DNA from: Streptomyces rapamycinicus NRRL 5491
Lineage (GTDB): Bacteria; Actinomycetota; Actinomycetes; Streptomycetales; Streptomycetaceae
Length of the DNA stretch: 64,000 nucleotides
Assembly: GCF_024298965.1 (NCBI RefSeq)
Contig: NZ_CP085193.1
Span: forward strand, 310,001 to 374,000
Reading direction: 5' to 3'
This document shows positions 50,596 to 59,858 of the stretch, piece by piece. Position numbers and translations under genes: made by a program. Numbering within the stretch: the first letter of the stretch is position 1; every line of letters begins with the position of its first letter. Below the pieces are notes generated by a model. That model did not search any database and was not told the DNA's origin. It saw nothing but the letters and a program-made list of their open reading frames with translations.

Positions 50596-51129
50596 TCAGT
50601 AGTCGATCAGGCCTGTGGCACGGCTCGTTCCTGCGAACTGCAGGTAGAACTGGGTGCCGTCAAGCACGTCAGTGGCGGCCACCCCCCAGCTGCCGGCCCG
50701 CAGCGTCCGCCAGCTGTTGCAGCCCGTTGTCTTGAAGCAGGTCCTCACACTGCGGGATCCGTCCAGCTTCAGATTGATGTCCTTACACCTGCTCGTGGTG
50801 GTTGCGTAGGTTCCCCTGGCGGGCCAGAAGGCGGGGTCGCTGCTGCTGGTACCCGGTGAACTGGTGAAACGCGGCGCTGACGCCGTGCAGGCCCGTGCTG
50901 CGCTCATGGGTGTGTCCGAGGCCTCGGCCGATCCCGCCGTCGCGGCGGTCATGCCGCTCCCGAGCAGCAAGGCGGATGCCGCCAGTGATGCGATCTTGAG
51001 CTTTCGCAAGGTGTTCCCCTGTCTCATCACAGTGGTGCGGTCAGCACAGGAAGCCACGGACAGAGCTACAGCCGGGATTGCGAAGGCCGCCGCCGCTACC
51101 GAAGTGAGCACTGCGCCTCGTGGACGCAT
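50596..51129 (-). CDS. Small exported protein with two possible signal peptides
   Basis: 177 residues from the ATG at 51129, which has GGGGA seven bases upstream. Residues 1-28 look like a lipoprotein signal with a lipobox-like SVASC. A second in-frame ATG at 51027 begins an equally good Sec signal (RKLKIASLAASALLLGSG, cleavage near TAGSAEA) but lacks a ribosome site. The mature domain of about 105 residues contains four cysteines (ARAC, SRCKD, RTCFK, TGCNS) that may form two disulfides. It ends in FYLQFAGTSRATGLIDY. I do not recognise the domain. Hairpins follow the gene. Confidence 0.7.
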   Translation of the reverse strand: MRPRGAVLTSVAAAAFAIPAVALSVASCADRTTVMRQGNTLRKLKIASLAASALLLGSGMTAATAGSAEASDTPMSAARACTASAPRFTSSPGTSSSDPAFWPARGTYATTTSRCKDINLKLDGSRSVRTCFKTTGCNSWRTLRAGSWGVAATDVLDGTQFYLQFAGTSRATGLIDY

Positions 51130-51402
51130 ACTCGATCCCCCGCTTCGTGATTCCTTCGTTGGCGGATGCGGCCGGGCCGGCTGTAGCCCGGTCCGTGCTG
51201 TGCGTCATCGAGTTCACCGCCCACGTCGTTGTTCAGCAGGCCCCCTCCGCCACAGTGAACAATCATGGCGATGCCGGTTCCGCCCCCTCCGGAAGGGGCT
51301 GATTCGGTACTTGTCGGACGTATGCCGAGCTTTTAGCGTGGGTGGTGCGCAGGTGACTTCTGCGTTGCGGCGGTGCCAGGGGCATGAGGGGGAATCAGTC
51401 CG

Positions 51403-54400
51403 GTGGGGCGTCGTGAGAGGCCGGTGGACCCGACCGCGGGACCGGTGCAGCGATTCGCGTATGAGCTGCGCAAGCTGCGCCAGGAGGCGGGCGGTCTCAC
51501 ATACCGCGAGATGGCGGGCCGGGCCCATTACTCGGTGACCGCGCTCTCCCAGGCCGCCGCCGGTGAGCAACTGCCGTCACTGGACCTCGCTCTGGCCTAT
51601 GTCCGAGCCTGTGGCGGCGATGCGGAGGAGTGGGAGCGGCGCTGGCGCGAGACAGCAGAGGAGTCGGCGGTCCGAGATCGTGAGGACGGCGGCGCCGGGT
51701 CGCCGTACCTGGGGCTGGTTCGCTTCGAACCAGGCGATCACGAGCGGTTCTTCGGACGGGACCAACTGGTGGCCGATGTACAGGAACTGGTCCTGCGGCG
51801 GCGCTTCGCAGCCGTCGTCGGCCTGTCCGGCAGCGGCAAGTCCTCGCTGCTGCGGGCCGGGCTGATCCCCGCGCTGCGCGCCGATGGCCCATCCTTGGCG
51901 GCGATCCGCATCCTCACACCGGGCGTGCACCCGCTGCGTACGCACGCCGAGGCATTGCGGCCCAAGGACGCAGACGGCGACACCGTCCTCGTCGTTGACC
52001 AGTTCGAGGAGGTCTTCACCCTCGGCCGCGACTCGCACGAGCGCACCGCCTTCATCGACGCGCTGCTCGCTGCCCAGCACCTGGACAGCAGGCTGCGCGT
52101 CGTCATCGCCATCCGCGCCGACTTCTACGGACGCTGCGCCGAGCACCGCGAGCTCGCCGACGCCCTGCGGGAGGCCAATCTGCTGGTGGGCCCCATGAGC
52201 CCGGCGGAGTTACGCGAAGCCGTGGTCAGGCCCGCACAGTCGGCCGGGCTGATCGTCGAGCGCGACCTGACCGCTCGCCTGGTGGAGGAAGTGCACGGCG
52301 CCCCAGGTGGTCTGCCCCTGCTCTCGCACGCCTTGCGGGAGACCTGGCGGCGGCGCCGCGGCAGGGCACTGACCCTGGAGGCGTACGAATCGGCGGGCGG
52401 CGTGCATGGCGCGATCGCGCAGAGCGCGGAGGAGATTTACACCCGGCTCGCTGCCGGCCACGCGGAGCTGGCCCGGCTGATCCTGCTGCGGCTGATCGCT
52501 CCCGGTGAGGGCTCCCAGGACACCCGGCGCCCGGTCGGCCGCGGCGAACTCGACCTCGACGCCGCCTCCCAGGATGACATCGCCCTGGTCCTGGACCGTC
52601 TGGCTACCGCCCGGCTCCTCACCCTCGCCGATGGCACCGTCGATCTCGCCCACGAGGCGCTGATCACTGCCTGGCCCAGGCTTCGTCAATGGATCGACGA
52701 CGCCCGCGCGCGCCTCCGCCTTCACCGTCAGCTCACCGAAGCCGCGAGCGTGTGGAACGCCCTCGACCGCGACCCGGGAGCCCTGTACCGCGGGGTGCGG
52801 CTCGCCGCCGCCGAGGAAGCCTTTGGCGACCTCGACACCGTCAAGGAGCTGACTTGCTTGGAGCGGGAGTTCCTCACCAGCAGCACCACTGCTCGCGAGC
52901 GGGAACAACGCGCGGTTGCCCGCACGGCTCGCCGCCGACGCCGGCTCATCGCCGCGCTGTCCGTCCTGCTCGTCATCGCCATGATCGCGGGCGCGATCGC
53001 ATGGAGCCAGTCCCGAATCAGTGAGCACCGGCGACAGCAGGCCGTCGCCGCGCAGAAGGCCGCGTTTTCCCGACAGCTCGCCGCGCAGTCAGCTGCCCTG
53101 CTGGGCTACAACCCTGATCTCGCCTCGCTCCTGGCCGTCCAGGCGTACCAAGTCAACCCCACGGCAGAGGCCACCTCGAGTCTCTACGCCGCAGCAGCCC
53201 TGCCGCTGAGACACCTGCTGACCGGAGACGCTCGTCATGTGGAGGCGGTTACCTTCAGCCCCGATGGCCGGACCGTGGCCGCCGCTGGCTCAGACGGCAG
53301 GATTCTGCGCTGGGACGCGGGTACCGGGGCGGCCCGTACCTCCTTGCGCAGCGCCGCCGGCGCGGTGAAAGCGATTACCTACAGCAAGGCGGGGCAGCTT
53401 CTGGTCGGCAGCGACACCGACGGAACTCTGCGCTTGAGCAACCTGACGCGCCGGAAGGCCTGGACCGCAACGGACCGCACCGAGACAGGACCGCTGGCGT
53501 TCAGCCCCGATGACCGTACCGTGGCCGTCGGCTCCGCAGACGGCGGAATCAGGTTGAGGGACGTCGCCACCGGCGCCATCCGGACCACGTTGCCCATCTC
53601 CGCCGGAAGAACAGTCGCGATCGCCTTCAGCCCTGATGGCCGCTTGCTATCCGCCGGCGGCGCCGATGGCGTAATCAAGGTGTGTGACCTGTCCAAGGGC
53701 ACAACCCGGACTGTCAAGTTCACCGGACCTGCCGCCCCGACATCGATGGCTTTCAGCCCGAACGGCCACTTGCTGGCAGTTGGCGATGAGTTCGGCCAGG
53801 TACGGCTTTCCGACACGGAGACGGGCAGATCGCACGCCCGCTTCACCGATCACAAGGGGCCGGTAGGGGCCGTGAAGTTCAGCCCTGACGGGCGCCTTCT
53901 GGCCACAGGCAGTGACGACAGCACGGCACGGCTGTATGACGTGACCAGCGGCGAAAGCCGTGTCGTCTTCACGGGACACACGCGCGGCGTGGCCTCTGTG
54001 TCGTTCAGTCCTGACGGGAGCATGCTGGCCACGGGCAGCCGCGACCGCACAGTCCGCTTGTGGGACGTTCTGCGGGGGGCGGCTCGTGTCACTCGGAAGA
54101 CCGACAACACCCCGACGTCCATGGTCTTCACCGCAGACGGCCGTGCACTGGAAACCGGCGACGGCGCTGGAAGAGTCAGTACTTGGGACACGGTCCGCCA
54201 ACAGAGCCACAGCACCCGCAGCCTCGTCTTCGGCACCACGACCAGATCAGTGAGCCTGCCCCCGGGCGGTCCTGTGATAGCCGCCTTGACCAGCGACGAC
54301 GGCCGCACCGTGCAAGTCTGGGACGCGACCAGCCACCTGCTCCGAACGACGGTGCACGGCCACTCTCGCTCTGTCCGCTTTGAGACGGCGGCCCTCGATC

Positions 54401-54981
54401 CCGACGGCCGCGTCCTTGCCACCGGCGACACCGGCGCGAACGTACACCTGTGGGACGTGGCCACCGGCAAGAGCAAGAGCCGTGCGGTCCTGACCGGGCA
54501 AACGGATGTCGTAGAGGCACTCGCTTTCAGCGGCGATGGGCACACGCTCGCATCCGCCGACAGCTCTGGATCAATCAGGCTTTGGGACGTCGCCACCGGC
54601 AAGAGCCGTGCAGTGCTCACCGACAACGCCACTTCGATCGCGCTGAGCCTTGACGGCCGCACCCTCGCCGTCGGTCACGACGACGGAACGCTGCGCCTGT
54701 GGGACGTATCCACCCTCACCCTCCGCAGCACGCTGAGAGGGCGTCAACTTCCCGTGAGTTCCGTGGCCATGAGTCCCGACCGACGCACCCTGGCCGCCGG
54801 CAGCGAAGACGGGACGATTCAGCTGTGGAAGCTGACCGTGCCCAGCCCGACCGGCGTCATTGACAGGATTTGCCACGCACTGCACCGGGATTTCAGTCAG
54901 CGGGAACGAGCCCAGTATCTTCCGGGTCAGCCGCGGTATCGAGTCTGCATGGCCGCCGCGCAGGGTCGTCAGCTCAAGTGA
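51403..54981 (+). CDS. XRE-nSTAND ATPase-WD40 signalling protein
   Basis: 1192 residues. An XRE-type helix-turn-helix is at about 15-70 (RKLRQEAGGLTYREMAGRAH). An nSTAND NTPase follows with Walker A GLSGSGKSS at 140-148 and Walker B TVLVVDQFEEVF at 194-205, plus the winged-helix region LVEEVHGAPGGLPLLSHALR. A basic stretch and one transmembrane helix lie near 512-532 (LIAALSVLLVIAMIAGAIAW). Residues 600-1165 hold about 13 WD40 repeats (FSPDGR...LWD), enough for two propellers. STAND proteins oligomerise on ligand binding. Some act in antiviral defence, others in regulation. The GTG start at 51403 follows a G-rich ribosome site. Confidence 0.9.
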   Translation: MGRRERPVDPTAGPVQRFAYELRKLRQEAGGLTYREMAGRAHYSVTALSQAAAGEQLPSLDLALAYVRACGGDAEEWERRWRETAEESAVRDREDGGAGSPYLGLVRFEPGDHERFFGRDQLVADVQELVLRRRFAAVVGLSGSGKSSLLRAGLIPALRADGPSLAAIRILTPGVHPLRTHAEALRPKDADGDTVLVVDQFEEVFTLGRDSHERTAFIDALLAAQHLDSRLRVVIAIRADFYGRCAEHRELADALREANLLVGPMSPAELREAVVRPAQSAGLIVERDLTARLVEEVHGAPGGLPLLSHALRETWRRRRGRALTLEAYESAGGVHGAIAQSAEEIYTRLAAGHAELARLILLRLIAPGEGSQDTRRPVGRGELDLDAASQDDIALVLDRLATARLLTLADGTVDLAHEALITAWPRLRQWIDDARARLRLHRQLTEAASVWNALDRDPGALYRGVRLAAAEEAFGDLDTVKELTCLEREFLTSSTTAREREQRAVARTARRRRRLIAALSVLLVIAMIAGAIAWSQSRISEHRRQQAVAAQKAAFSRQLAAQSAALLGYNPDLASLLAVQAYQVNPTAEATSSLYAAAALPLRHLLTGDARHVEAVTFSPDGRTVAAAGSDGRILRWDAGTGAARTSLRSAAGAVKAITYSKAGQLLVGSDTDGTLRLSNLTRRKAWTATDRTETGPLAFSPDDRTVAVGSADGGIRLRDVATGAIRTTLPISAGRTVAIAFSPDGRLLSAGGADGVIKVCDLSKGTTRTVKFTGPAAPTSMAFSPNGHLLAVGDEFGQVRLSDTETGRSHARFTDHKGPVGAVKFSPDGRLLATGSDDSTARLYDVTSGESRVVFTGHTRGVASVSFSPDGSMLATGSRDRTVRLWDVLRGAARVTRKTDNTPTSMVFTADGRALETGDGAGRVSTWDTVRQQSHSTRSLVFGTTTRSVSLPPGGPVIAALTSDDGRTVQVWDATSHLLRTTVHGHSRSVRFETAALDPDGRVLATGDTGANVHLWDVATGKSKSRAVLTGQTDVVEALAFSGDGHTLASADSSGSIRLWDVATGKSRAVLTDNATSIALSLDGRTLAVGHDDGTLRLWDVSTLTLRSTLRGRQLPVSSVAMSPDRRTLAAGSEDGTIQLWKLTVPSPTGVIDRICHALHRDFSQRERAQYLPGQPRYRVCMAAAQGRQLK

Positions 54982-55034
54982 GGCGGGGCGGTGATCGGCA
55001 TGCCGTTCAGGGCATGCCGACCACCAGATGCGGG

Positions 55035-55358
55035 CTATCGCGCGCCCGGCGCGGCGTGCCCTCGGGCAGCAGTGATCAGCTCGGTGAGCAGGGCGTCGCG
55101 TCGGCGGGACAGGGCGTCGATCGGGTGCGATTCGCTGATCGGGCGGAGCCCGTCCACGAGCCGCCGGGACGTGGCCTCGTCCAGGTGTGGTCGGCCCAGG
55201 TCGTCGAACCAGCGGTTGAAGCTGTCGGCGTAACGCTCGCAGAAGGCCTCCAATCCCCTTTCTCCGGCGCCGAGGTGGAACAGCAGCGTCGCGCCCATCG
55301 TCGCCCACCGCAGTCCGGGGCCCGCGGAGACCGTTGTGTCGACGTCTTCGACGCTTGT
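55035..55358 (-). pseudogene. C-terminal fragment of L-carnitine dehydrogenase
   Basis: The frame reads DVDTTVSAGPGLRWATMGAT, then LFHLGAGERGLEAFCERYAD and LVDGLRPISESHPIDALSRR to the stop at 55035. This is the C-terminal helical domain of carnitine/3-hydroxyacyl-CoA-type dehydrogenases. The NAD-binding domain (about 190 residues) is gone. Upstream the frame closes at a TGA, where the sequence joins the end of the BKACE remnant, so a deletion fused the two genes. Confidence 0.72.
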
Positions 55359-56168
55359 CCGCTCCTTTCAGACCAAGTCGACGACGAGCCTCGGCCGGAG
55401 TGGCGACGGTGTGCCCGAGGGACTCGATGATCGTGCGGATTTTCGGGACCTGGGCCGCGTTGGACGGGGTGAGTTCGCCGGGGCCGATGAAGAGGCTGTC
55501 CTCCATTCCCACCCTGAGATTCCCGCCGAGCATGGCGGCCTGCGTCGCGAAGGGCATCTGGTGCCGACCAGCCGCGAGGACCGACCACTCGTAGTCGTCC
55601 CCGAAGAGCTTCTCGGCGACGGTGTGCATATGCGCAAGGTTGTCCAGGTCAGCGCCCACACCGCCCAGCACGCCGAAGACCATCTGCACGAAGAAGGGCG
55701 GTTCGATCCACCCCTGGTCGATGAGCCAGGCGAGGTTGTACAGGTGGCCGAGGTCGTAGCACTCGAACTCGAACCTGGTGCCGTGTGCCCCGCCCAGCTC
55801 CTTCACGATGTACTCGAGATCGGCGAAGGTGTTCTTGAAGACCAGGTCGCGCGTCGACTCGAGGAAGTCGGGCTCCCAGTCGTGTTTCCACTGGTCGTGC
55901 TTCCGCGGGCCCCACCCGTGGAGATGTTGACGACGGCGTCGGTCTCGGCGGATATCCGCGGCAGGAACCGCTGGAACAGTTCCGGCCGGGGGTCGGGTTT
56001 GCCGGTCTGCGGATCGCGGGCGTGCAAGTGGACGATGGCCGCGCCCGCCCGCACGGCCTCGATGGAGGCCTGAGCGATCTCGTCCGGGGTGATCGGCAGG
56101 TGCGGTGACATCGTCGGGGTGTGGATGCCTCCGGTCGGAGCGCATGTGATGATGACTGGCTCGGGCAT
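55350..56168 (-). pseudogene. BKACE/DUF849 3-keto acid cleavage enzyme, deleted and frameshifted
   Basis: The ATG at 56168 begins a correct BKACE N-terminus (PVIITCAPTGGIHTPTMSPH, ASIEAVRAGAAIVHLHARDP, VVNISTGG). At about 55910 roughly 35 codons are missing. The family sequence resumes in another frame: KHDWEPDFLESTRDLVFKNT, TRFEFECYDLGHLYNLAWLI, FVQMVFGVLGGVGADLDNLA and AGRHQMPFATQAAMLGGNLR, ending RRRLGLKGADK. BKACE enzymes of the carnitine pathway (CdhC type) cleave 3-dehydrocarnitine with acetyl-CoA to give betaine. The gene cannot make a working protein. Confidence 0.85.
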
Positions 56169-56214
56169 GCGGACGCACCTCGCTACGGGATGGAGAGGGC
56201 AGGCACCTTGGCGA

Positions 56215-56753
56215 TCAGGGCGCGGTCGTGCCGCCCGCCAGCGTGCGGTAGGCCTGGAGGACGAGGCCGTGGAAGTGGTGCACACCGTGCTCGGAGAGCC
56301 CGGGTGCCCGCTCGGGGTCGTAGACGATCCGGCCCTGGTCGAAGGCGGGCGTGCCCATGCCGCGCTGGACACTCTCGACCAGGCCGATGTCCTGTACTTG
56401 CAGCACCTCGTCGATGTACCGCACCGACTGCTCCTCCGCCTCGTTGAGCTCCGGGCCCTCCAGGAAGAAGTCCCAGGTCTCCACGGTTCGATCGGGCCCG
56501 GCCGGCAGCACCTGGAAGATCATGAAGTTGCCCCGTCCGGGGTAGCGCAGCAGGCATGTGTTGGGCCACAGCCACCACACCGCGTGCTCCTTGACGGTCG
56601 CGCCGGACACGTCGTATGCGACTCGGCGGCGAGGTCGGGAGCCTGCTCCGTCAGGGGCCGGGCGGCCGGGTCGAGGTTGACGTAGACGAAGCCGCAGAAC
56701 TCCTCGGCCTGGATCCGGTCGAGGCAGATCCCCGACCTGTCGAAAGTGTCCAT
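56215..56753 (-). pseudogene. Rieske oxygenase alpha subunit (GbcA-like), truncated and deleted
   Basis: From 56753 the frame reads DRIQAEEFCGFVYVNLDPAA and LTEQAPDLAAE. The mononuclear-iron centre region is deleted. Homology resumes in a different frame with VKEHAVWWLWPNTCLLRYPG, VETWDFFLEGPELNEAEEQS, LQVQDIGLVESVQRGMGTPA and LSEHGVHHFHGLVLQAYRTL to a stop at 56215. The Rieske cluster domain is missing upstream, where a TAA blocks the frame. The pattern matches glycine betaine or carnitine monooxygenases. It is the first of three decayed genes of one pathway. Confidence 0.82.
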
Positions 56754-56788
56754 CCGGAAACCTGTCCGTTACGCCCTACCCCACGCGA

Positions 56789-57246
56789 TCACAGGCGTGC
56801 GGGAACCGCCCGTTCGGGGCGTTTGTGCAGCCAGCCACGATCGGCGAGCTTGGTCATCTTCGCCCGCAGCGGCTCCAGCTTCCCCCGCACCCCCGTGTCC
56901 AAGCCCAGCACCTCACCGATTGGTCGGACCGCGACCGGACCAGCGGCCTGCCGCACCGCGGCGAGGATGCGCTGGTACTCCGCCGGCAGCGCGGACTCGG
57001 CCACGCCCGGCGCACGGTCCGGAACCAACCACACTGCCCGGCCCGCTACTTGAACGACCGACGCCCCGGCCTCCGCCTGCTCGTCGGCGATCTGCTCGCT
57101 CAGCCGCTGCAGAACCCGTTCGGCCACGGCGCGAGCTCGTCCCGCTCCGCCCGCACCTCCACCAGCTGCTTGACCAGCTGTTCTTCAAGTCCGTCCAGCT
57201 CCGCACGTCACGCGGTGATCCGCTCCAGCACCTCGGGGTCCATCAT
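56789..57246 (-). pseudogene. Recurrent Streptomyces accessory protein, nonsense and frameshift mutated
   Basis: Reading from ATG 57246: MMDPEVLERITA, an in-frame TGA at 57210 where arginine (CGA) is expected, then RAELDGLEEQLVKQLVEVRA and ERDELA. A one-base loss near 57128 then shifts the frame, and the rest reads VAERVLQRLSEQIADEQAEA to GVRGKLEPLRAKMTKLADRG and the stop at 56789. Restoring both gives a protein of about 150 residues with a coiled coil and a winged-helix-like end. I have seen similar genes beside Streptomyces transposases but cannot name the family. Confidence 0.62.
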
Positions 57247-57625
57247 GCGCCGGATCGTAGAAGCGACACCGGCGACGACGGGCGGGAACCCGCAAAGCCG
57301 CCCCGCCAGACGATCTACACCCCGGACTGTCCAGCACGAACACCCCGAAACAACGTCACGCCAGACCACATGACCTGCGACTTCACAATGCACACTGCTC
57401 ATTGGACGGCAGGGCGTGAACCCTCGGCGCGCGGAGCACTCGGCCCCCGCCCTCAATGCCCCAAAGCCCGGATGCCCTCATTCGCGCTGTTCGCCTACGG
57501 CATCACCATGACATCGCTCCGTGATACCTCCCGCTGCCGCAGCGTCTCCGGTCGGCGCCGAGCACTCTGCAATGCCCGCCACCGGAGGGGCTCGACGACG
57601 ATCGCCGCCGAGCCCCCTTTCCGCC
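57247..57625. other. Intergenic region with one hairpin
   Basis: No gene seen. A hairpin at about 57586-57616 (GGGGCTCG pairing with CGAGCCCC around an imperfect middle) lies just past the FBP gene stop and may terminate it. Confidence 0.5.
57586..57616 (-). terminator. Imperfect GGGGCTCG hairpin after the FBP gene
   Basis: GGGGCTCG and CGAGCCCC arms with one internal mismatch, ten bases downstream of the FBP stop on the minus strand. The stem closely resembles the hairpin at 60243-60276. Confidence 0.6.
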
Positions 57626-58123
57626 TCAGTCGAAGACCCGCTCCAAGAGCGCGTCGAGGTTGCCGCAGAGGCGCTCGATCTGCTGCTCGACGGTGAGGGA
57701 CTCCTCCATGCGCCCTCCTGATGCCGGCTTCTTCCTGCCCCGTACGTACAAGGAGCAGTCCAGGTCGGTGCAGATGTAGAGGCCCACCGAGTTGCCGTCG
57801 CGACCGGCCGGGCCTGCCTTGCGGGCGGTCATGAGGGAGACACCGCTGCCGGGATGCGTGGTCAGGCACAGCGAGCACAGGCTGCGGCGCAGGAAGCCGC
57901 GCTTGCCGGAGGCGGAGCGAAGGGACAGGCCGACGAGCTCGTCGGCGCGTTCGACGACGAGATAGCTGCGATCGGGCGCGGACAGGTCGAACCAGCCCAG
58001 GAAGTCCAGGTCGTCCCAGTGCTCGAGGTCCGCCAGGTTCTTGGGCAGGGGGAGGCGTTTGGCCTCACCCTTCGAGCAGTTGACGAATGAGGTACGGATG
58101 TCATGCTCGGTCAGGGGTTTCAT
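57626..58123 (-). CDS. FBP-domain zinc-finger protein
   Basis: 165 residues of the small FBP family named after the C-terminal treble-clef zinc finger of elongation factor G-binding protein (Fbp). The zinc ligands are CSLC near residue 75 and CTDLDC near residue 117. The N-terminal pattern IRTSFVNCSKGEAKRLPLP and the middle WFDLSAPDRSYLV are typical. Related proteins bind EF-G or ribosomes and several confer fusidic acid tolerance, but this short actinobacterial type is untested to my knowledge. GAAGGA lies six bases before the ATG at 58123. It follows the drug exporter gene by 53 bases and may be co-transcribed with it. Confidence 0.85.
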   Translation of the reverse strand: MKPLTEHDIRTSFVNCSKGEAKRLPLPKNLADLEHWDDLDFLGWFDLSAPDRSYLVVERADELVGLSLRSASGKRGFLRRSLCSLCLTTHPGSGVSLMTARKAGPAGRDGNSVGLYICTDLDCSLYVRGRKKPASGGRMEESLTVEQQIERLCGNLDALLERVFD

Positions 58124-58176
58124 GGAGGGTCCTTCGGTGGGTGAGGGGGAGGGTGGCGGGGCGGGACCCAGGCCGG

Positions 58177-59733
58177 CTAGGCGGGTGCGTCGCGTCCGGC
58201 GCGCTGCAGCGTCCGGGCCCGCACGGCCAGGCCCGCCACCAGAGCGGCGAGCAGCAGGACGCCCGCCGAGCACCAGTCGGCGACGGAGAAGCCGTGCACC
58301 ATGCCTTCGTTGAGGATCAGGCCGTTGCGGTCCGGATCGTGCGGGTGCGAGTGGACGTAGCGGCTGGTGGCGCCGGTGGCGATGGTGTTGAGCAGTACGG
58401 TGCCCAGCGAAGCGCCCATCTGCTGAACGGTGTTGAGGGCCGCCGAGGCCACACCGGCGTCCTCCGCGGGCACCCCGGCGGTGGCCGTCGCGTAGACCGG
58501 CATGAAGGTCAGGCCCATGCCCAGACCGAGCAGCAGCAGGGCGGGCAGCACGTGCGGGACGTACCGCGCGTGCACGGTCAGACGGCTGAGCAGCACCATG
58601 CCGACGGCGGCCAGCAGCATGCCGGACGACATCAAGGTGCGCGGCGCCGTGCGCGGCAGCAGGCGGGCCGCGATCTGGGTCGCGCCGATGACGATCCCGA
58701 CCGACATCGGCACGAAGGCCAGGCCCGTCCGCACGGGCGGATAGCCCAGGACGACCTGCAGGTAGTACGTCAGGAACAGGAAGACGCCGAACATGCCGAC
58801 GGTGGCCAGGCCCATCGTCGCGAAGGATCCCGCCCGGACGCGGTCCTTGAGGATGTGCAGCGGCAGCAGCGGACTCGCCGCGTGGCTCTGCCACCACACG
58901 AAGACGACGAGCAGGATCACGCCGGCCGCGAACAGTGTGAGCACCGACGGGCTGGTCCAGCCTCGGGGTTCGGCCTCGCTGAAGCCGTACACGAGGGCGA
59001 CGAGTCCGCCGCAGCCCAGCAGCGCGCCCGGCACGTCCAGGCGCCCGCCCCGACGGCCGGAGCGGTCGCTCAGGAAGGCCGGGGCGCCGAGCAGGGCGGC
59101 CAGCGCGATGGGCACGTTGACATACAGGGACCAGCGCCAGTTCAGATACTCGGTCAGCACACCGCCCACGATCAGCCCGACCGCGCTGCCGCCGCCGGCC
59201 AGCGCACCGTAGACCCCGAACGCCCTGGCCCGCTCCTTGGGGTCGGTGAACGTCGTCGTCAGCAGCGACAGAGCCGACGGCGCCAGGACCGCGGCGAATG
59301 CGCCTTGCAGGGCCCGCGCCGCGAACAGCATCCCGGGACCAGCCGCCGCGCCGCCCAGTGCGGAGGCCACGGCGAACCCGGCCAGGCCGATGACGAAGGT
59401 GCGCTTGCGGCCCACCAGATCGGCGATACGGCCGCCGAGCAGCAGCAGCCCGCCGAAGGCCAGCGTGTAGGCGGTGATCACCCACTGCCGGTCGGCGTCC
59501 GACATGCCGAGGGCACGCTGGGCGGAGGGCAGGGCGATGTTCACGATGGTGCCGTCCAGGATCACCATCAGCTGGGCGAGGGCGATGACGGCCAGCGCCC
59601 ACCAGCGCTTCGGGTCGGGAGCCGGGGCCACGACGGGAACGTCGCGGCCCGTGGAACGGTCTGTGTCCGTAGAAGGGCCAGGGGTGGACGGGGTGGCTTC
59701 CCCTCCGGGAAGTTTCTTGTTCAAGGCGATCAC
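58177..59733 (-). CDS. MFS drug exporter, DHA2 (EmrB/QacA) type
   Basis: 518 residues with 14 predicted helices. The DHA2 motifs are present: LAQLMVILDGTIVNIALPSA in helix 1 (motif D1), GGRIADLVGRKRTFVIGL in loop 2-3 (motif A), and GGGSAVGLIVGGVLTEYLNW in helix 5 (motif C, drug antiporter). The start is uncertain. A GTG at 59733 gives a normal length but a poor ribosome site, and a TTG three codons later is possible. A perfect palindrome lies 126 bases upstream and an FBP-domain gene follows, which hints at a translation-inhibitor resistance unit. Confidence 0.9.
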   Translation of the reverse strand: MIALNKKLPGGEATPSTPGPSTDTDRSTGRDVPVVAPAPDPKRWWALAVIALAQLMVILDGTIVNIALPSAQRALGMSDADRQWVITAYTLAFGGLLLLGGRIADLVGRKRTFVIGLAGFAVASALGGAAAGPGMLFAARALQGAFAAVLAPSALSLLTTTFTDPKERARAFGVYGALAGGGSAVGLIVGGVLTEYLNWRWSLYVNVPIALAALLGAPAFLSDRSGRRGGRLDVPGALLGCGGLVALVYGFSEAEPRGWTSPSVLTLFAAGVILLVVFVWWQSHAASPLLPLHILKDRVRAGSFATMGLATVGMFGVFLFLTYYLQVVLGYPPVRTGLAFVPMSVGIVIGATQIAARLLPRTAPRTLMSSGMLLAAVGMVLLSRLTVHARYVPHVLPALLLLGLGMGLTFMPVYATATAGVPAEDAGVASAALNTVQQMGASLGTVLLNTIATGATSRYVHSHPHDPDRNGLILNEGMVHGFSVADWCSAGVLLLAALVAGLAVRARTLQRAGRDAPA

Positions 59734-59858
59734 ACATGTTTCGCGTCGAGGTGCTGCCGAGGCAGCCGGCCAGGGACGGTCGCAGGGGTGCCGACGGGCC
59801 GGGTGTACGCGGGGCGGTACCCGGGCATGCCGCACCAGCTGCTGGTCACTCACGCTGG

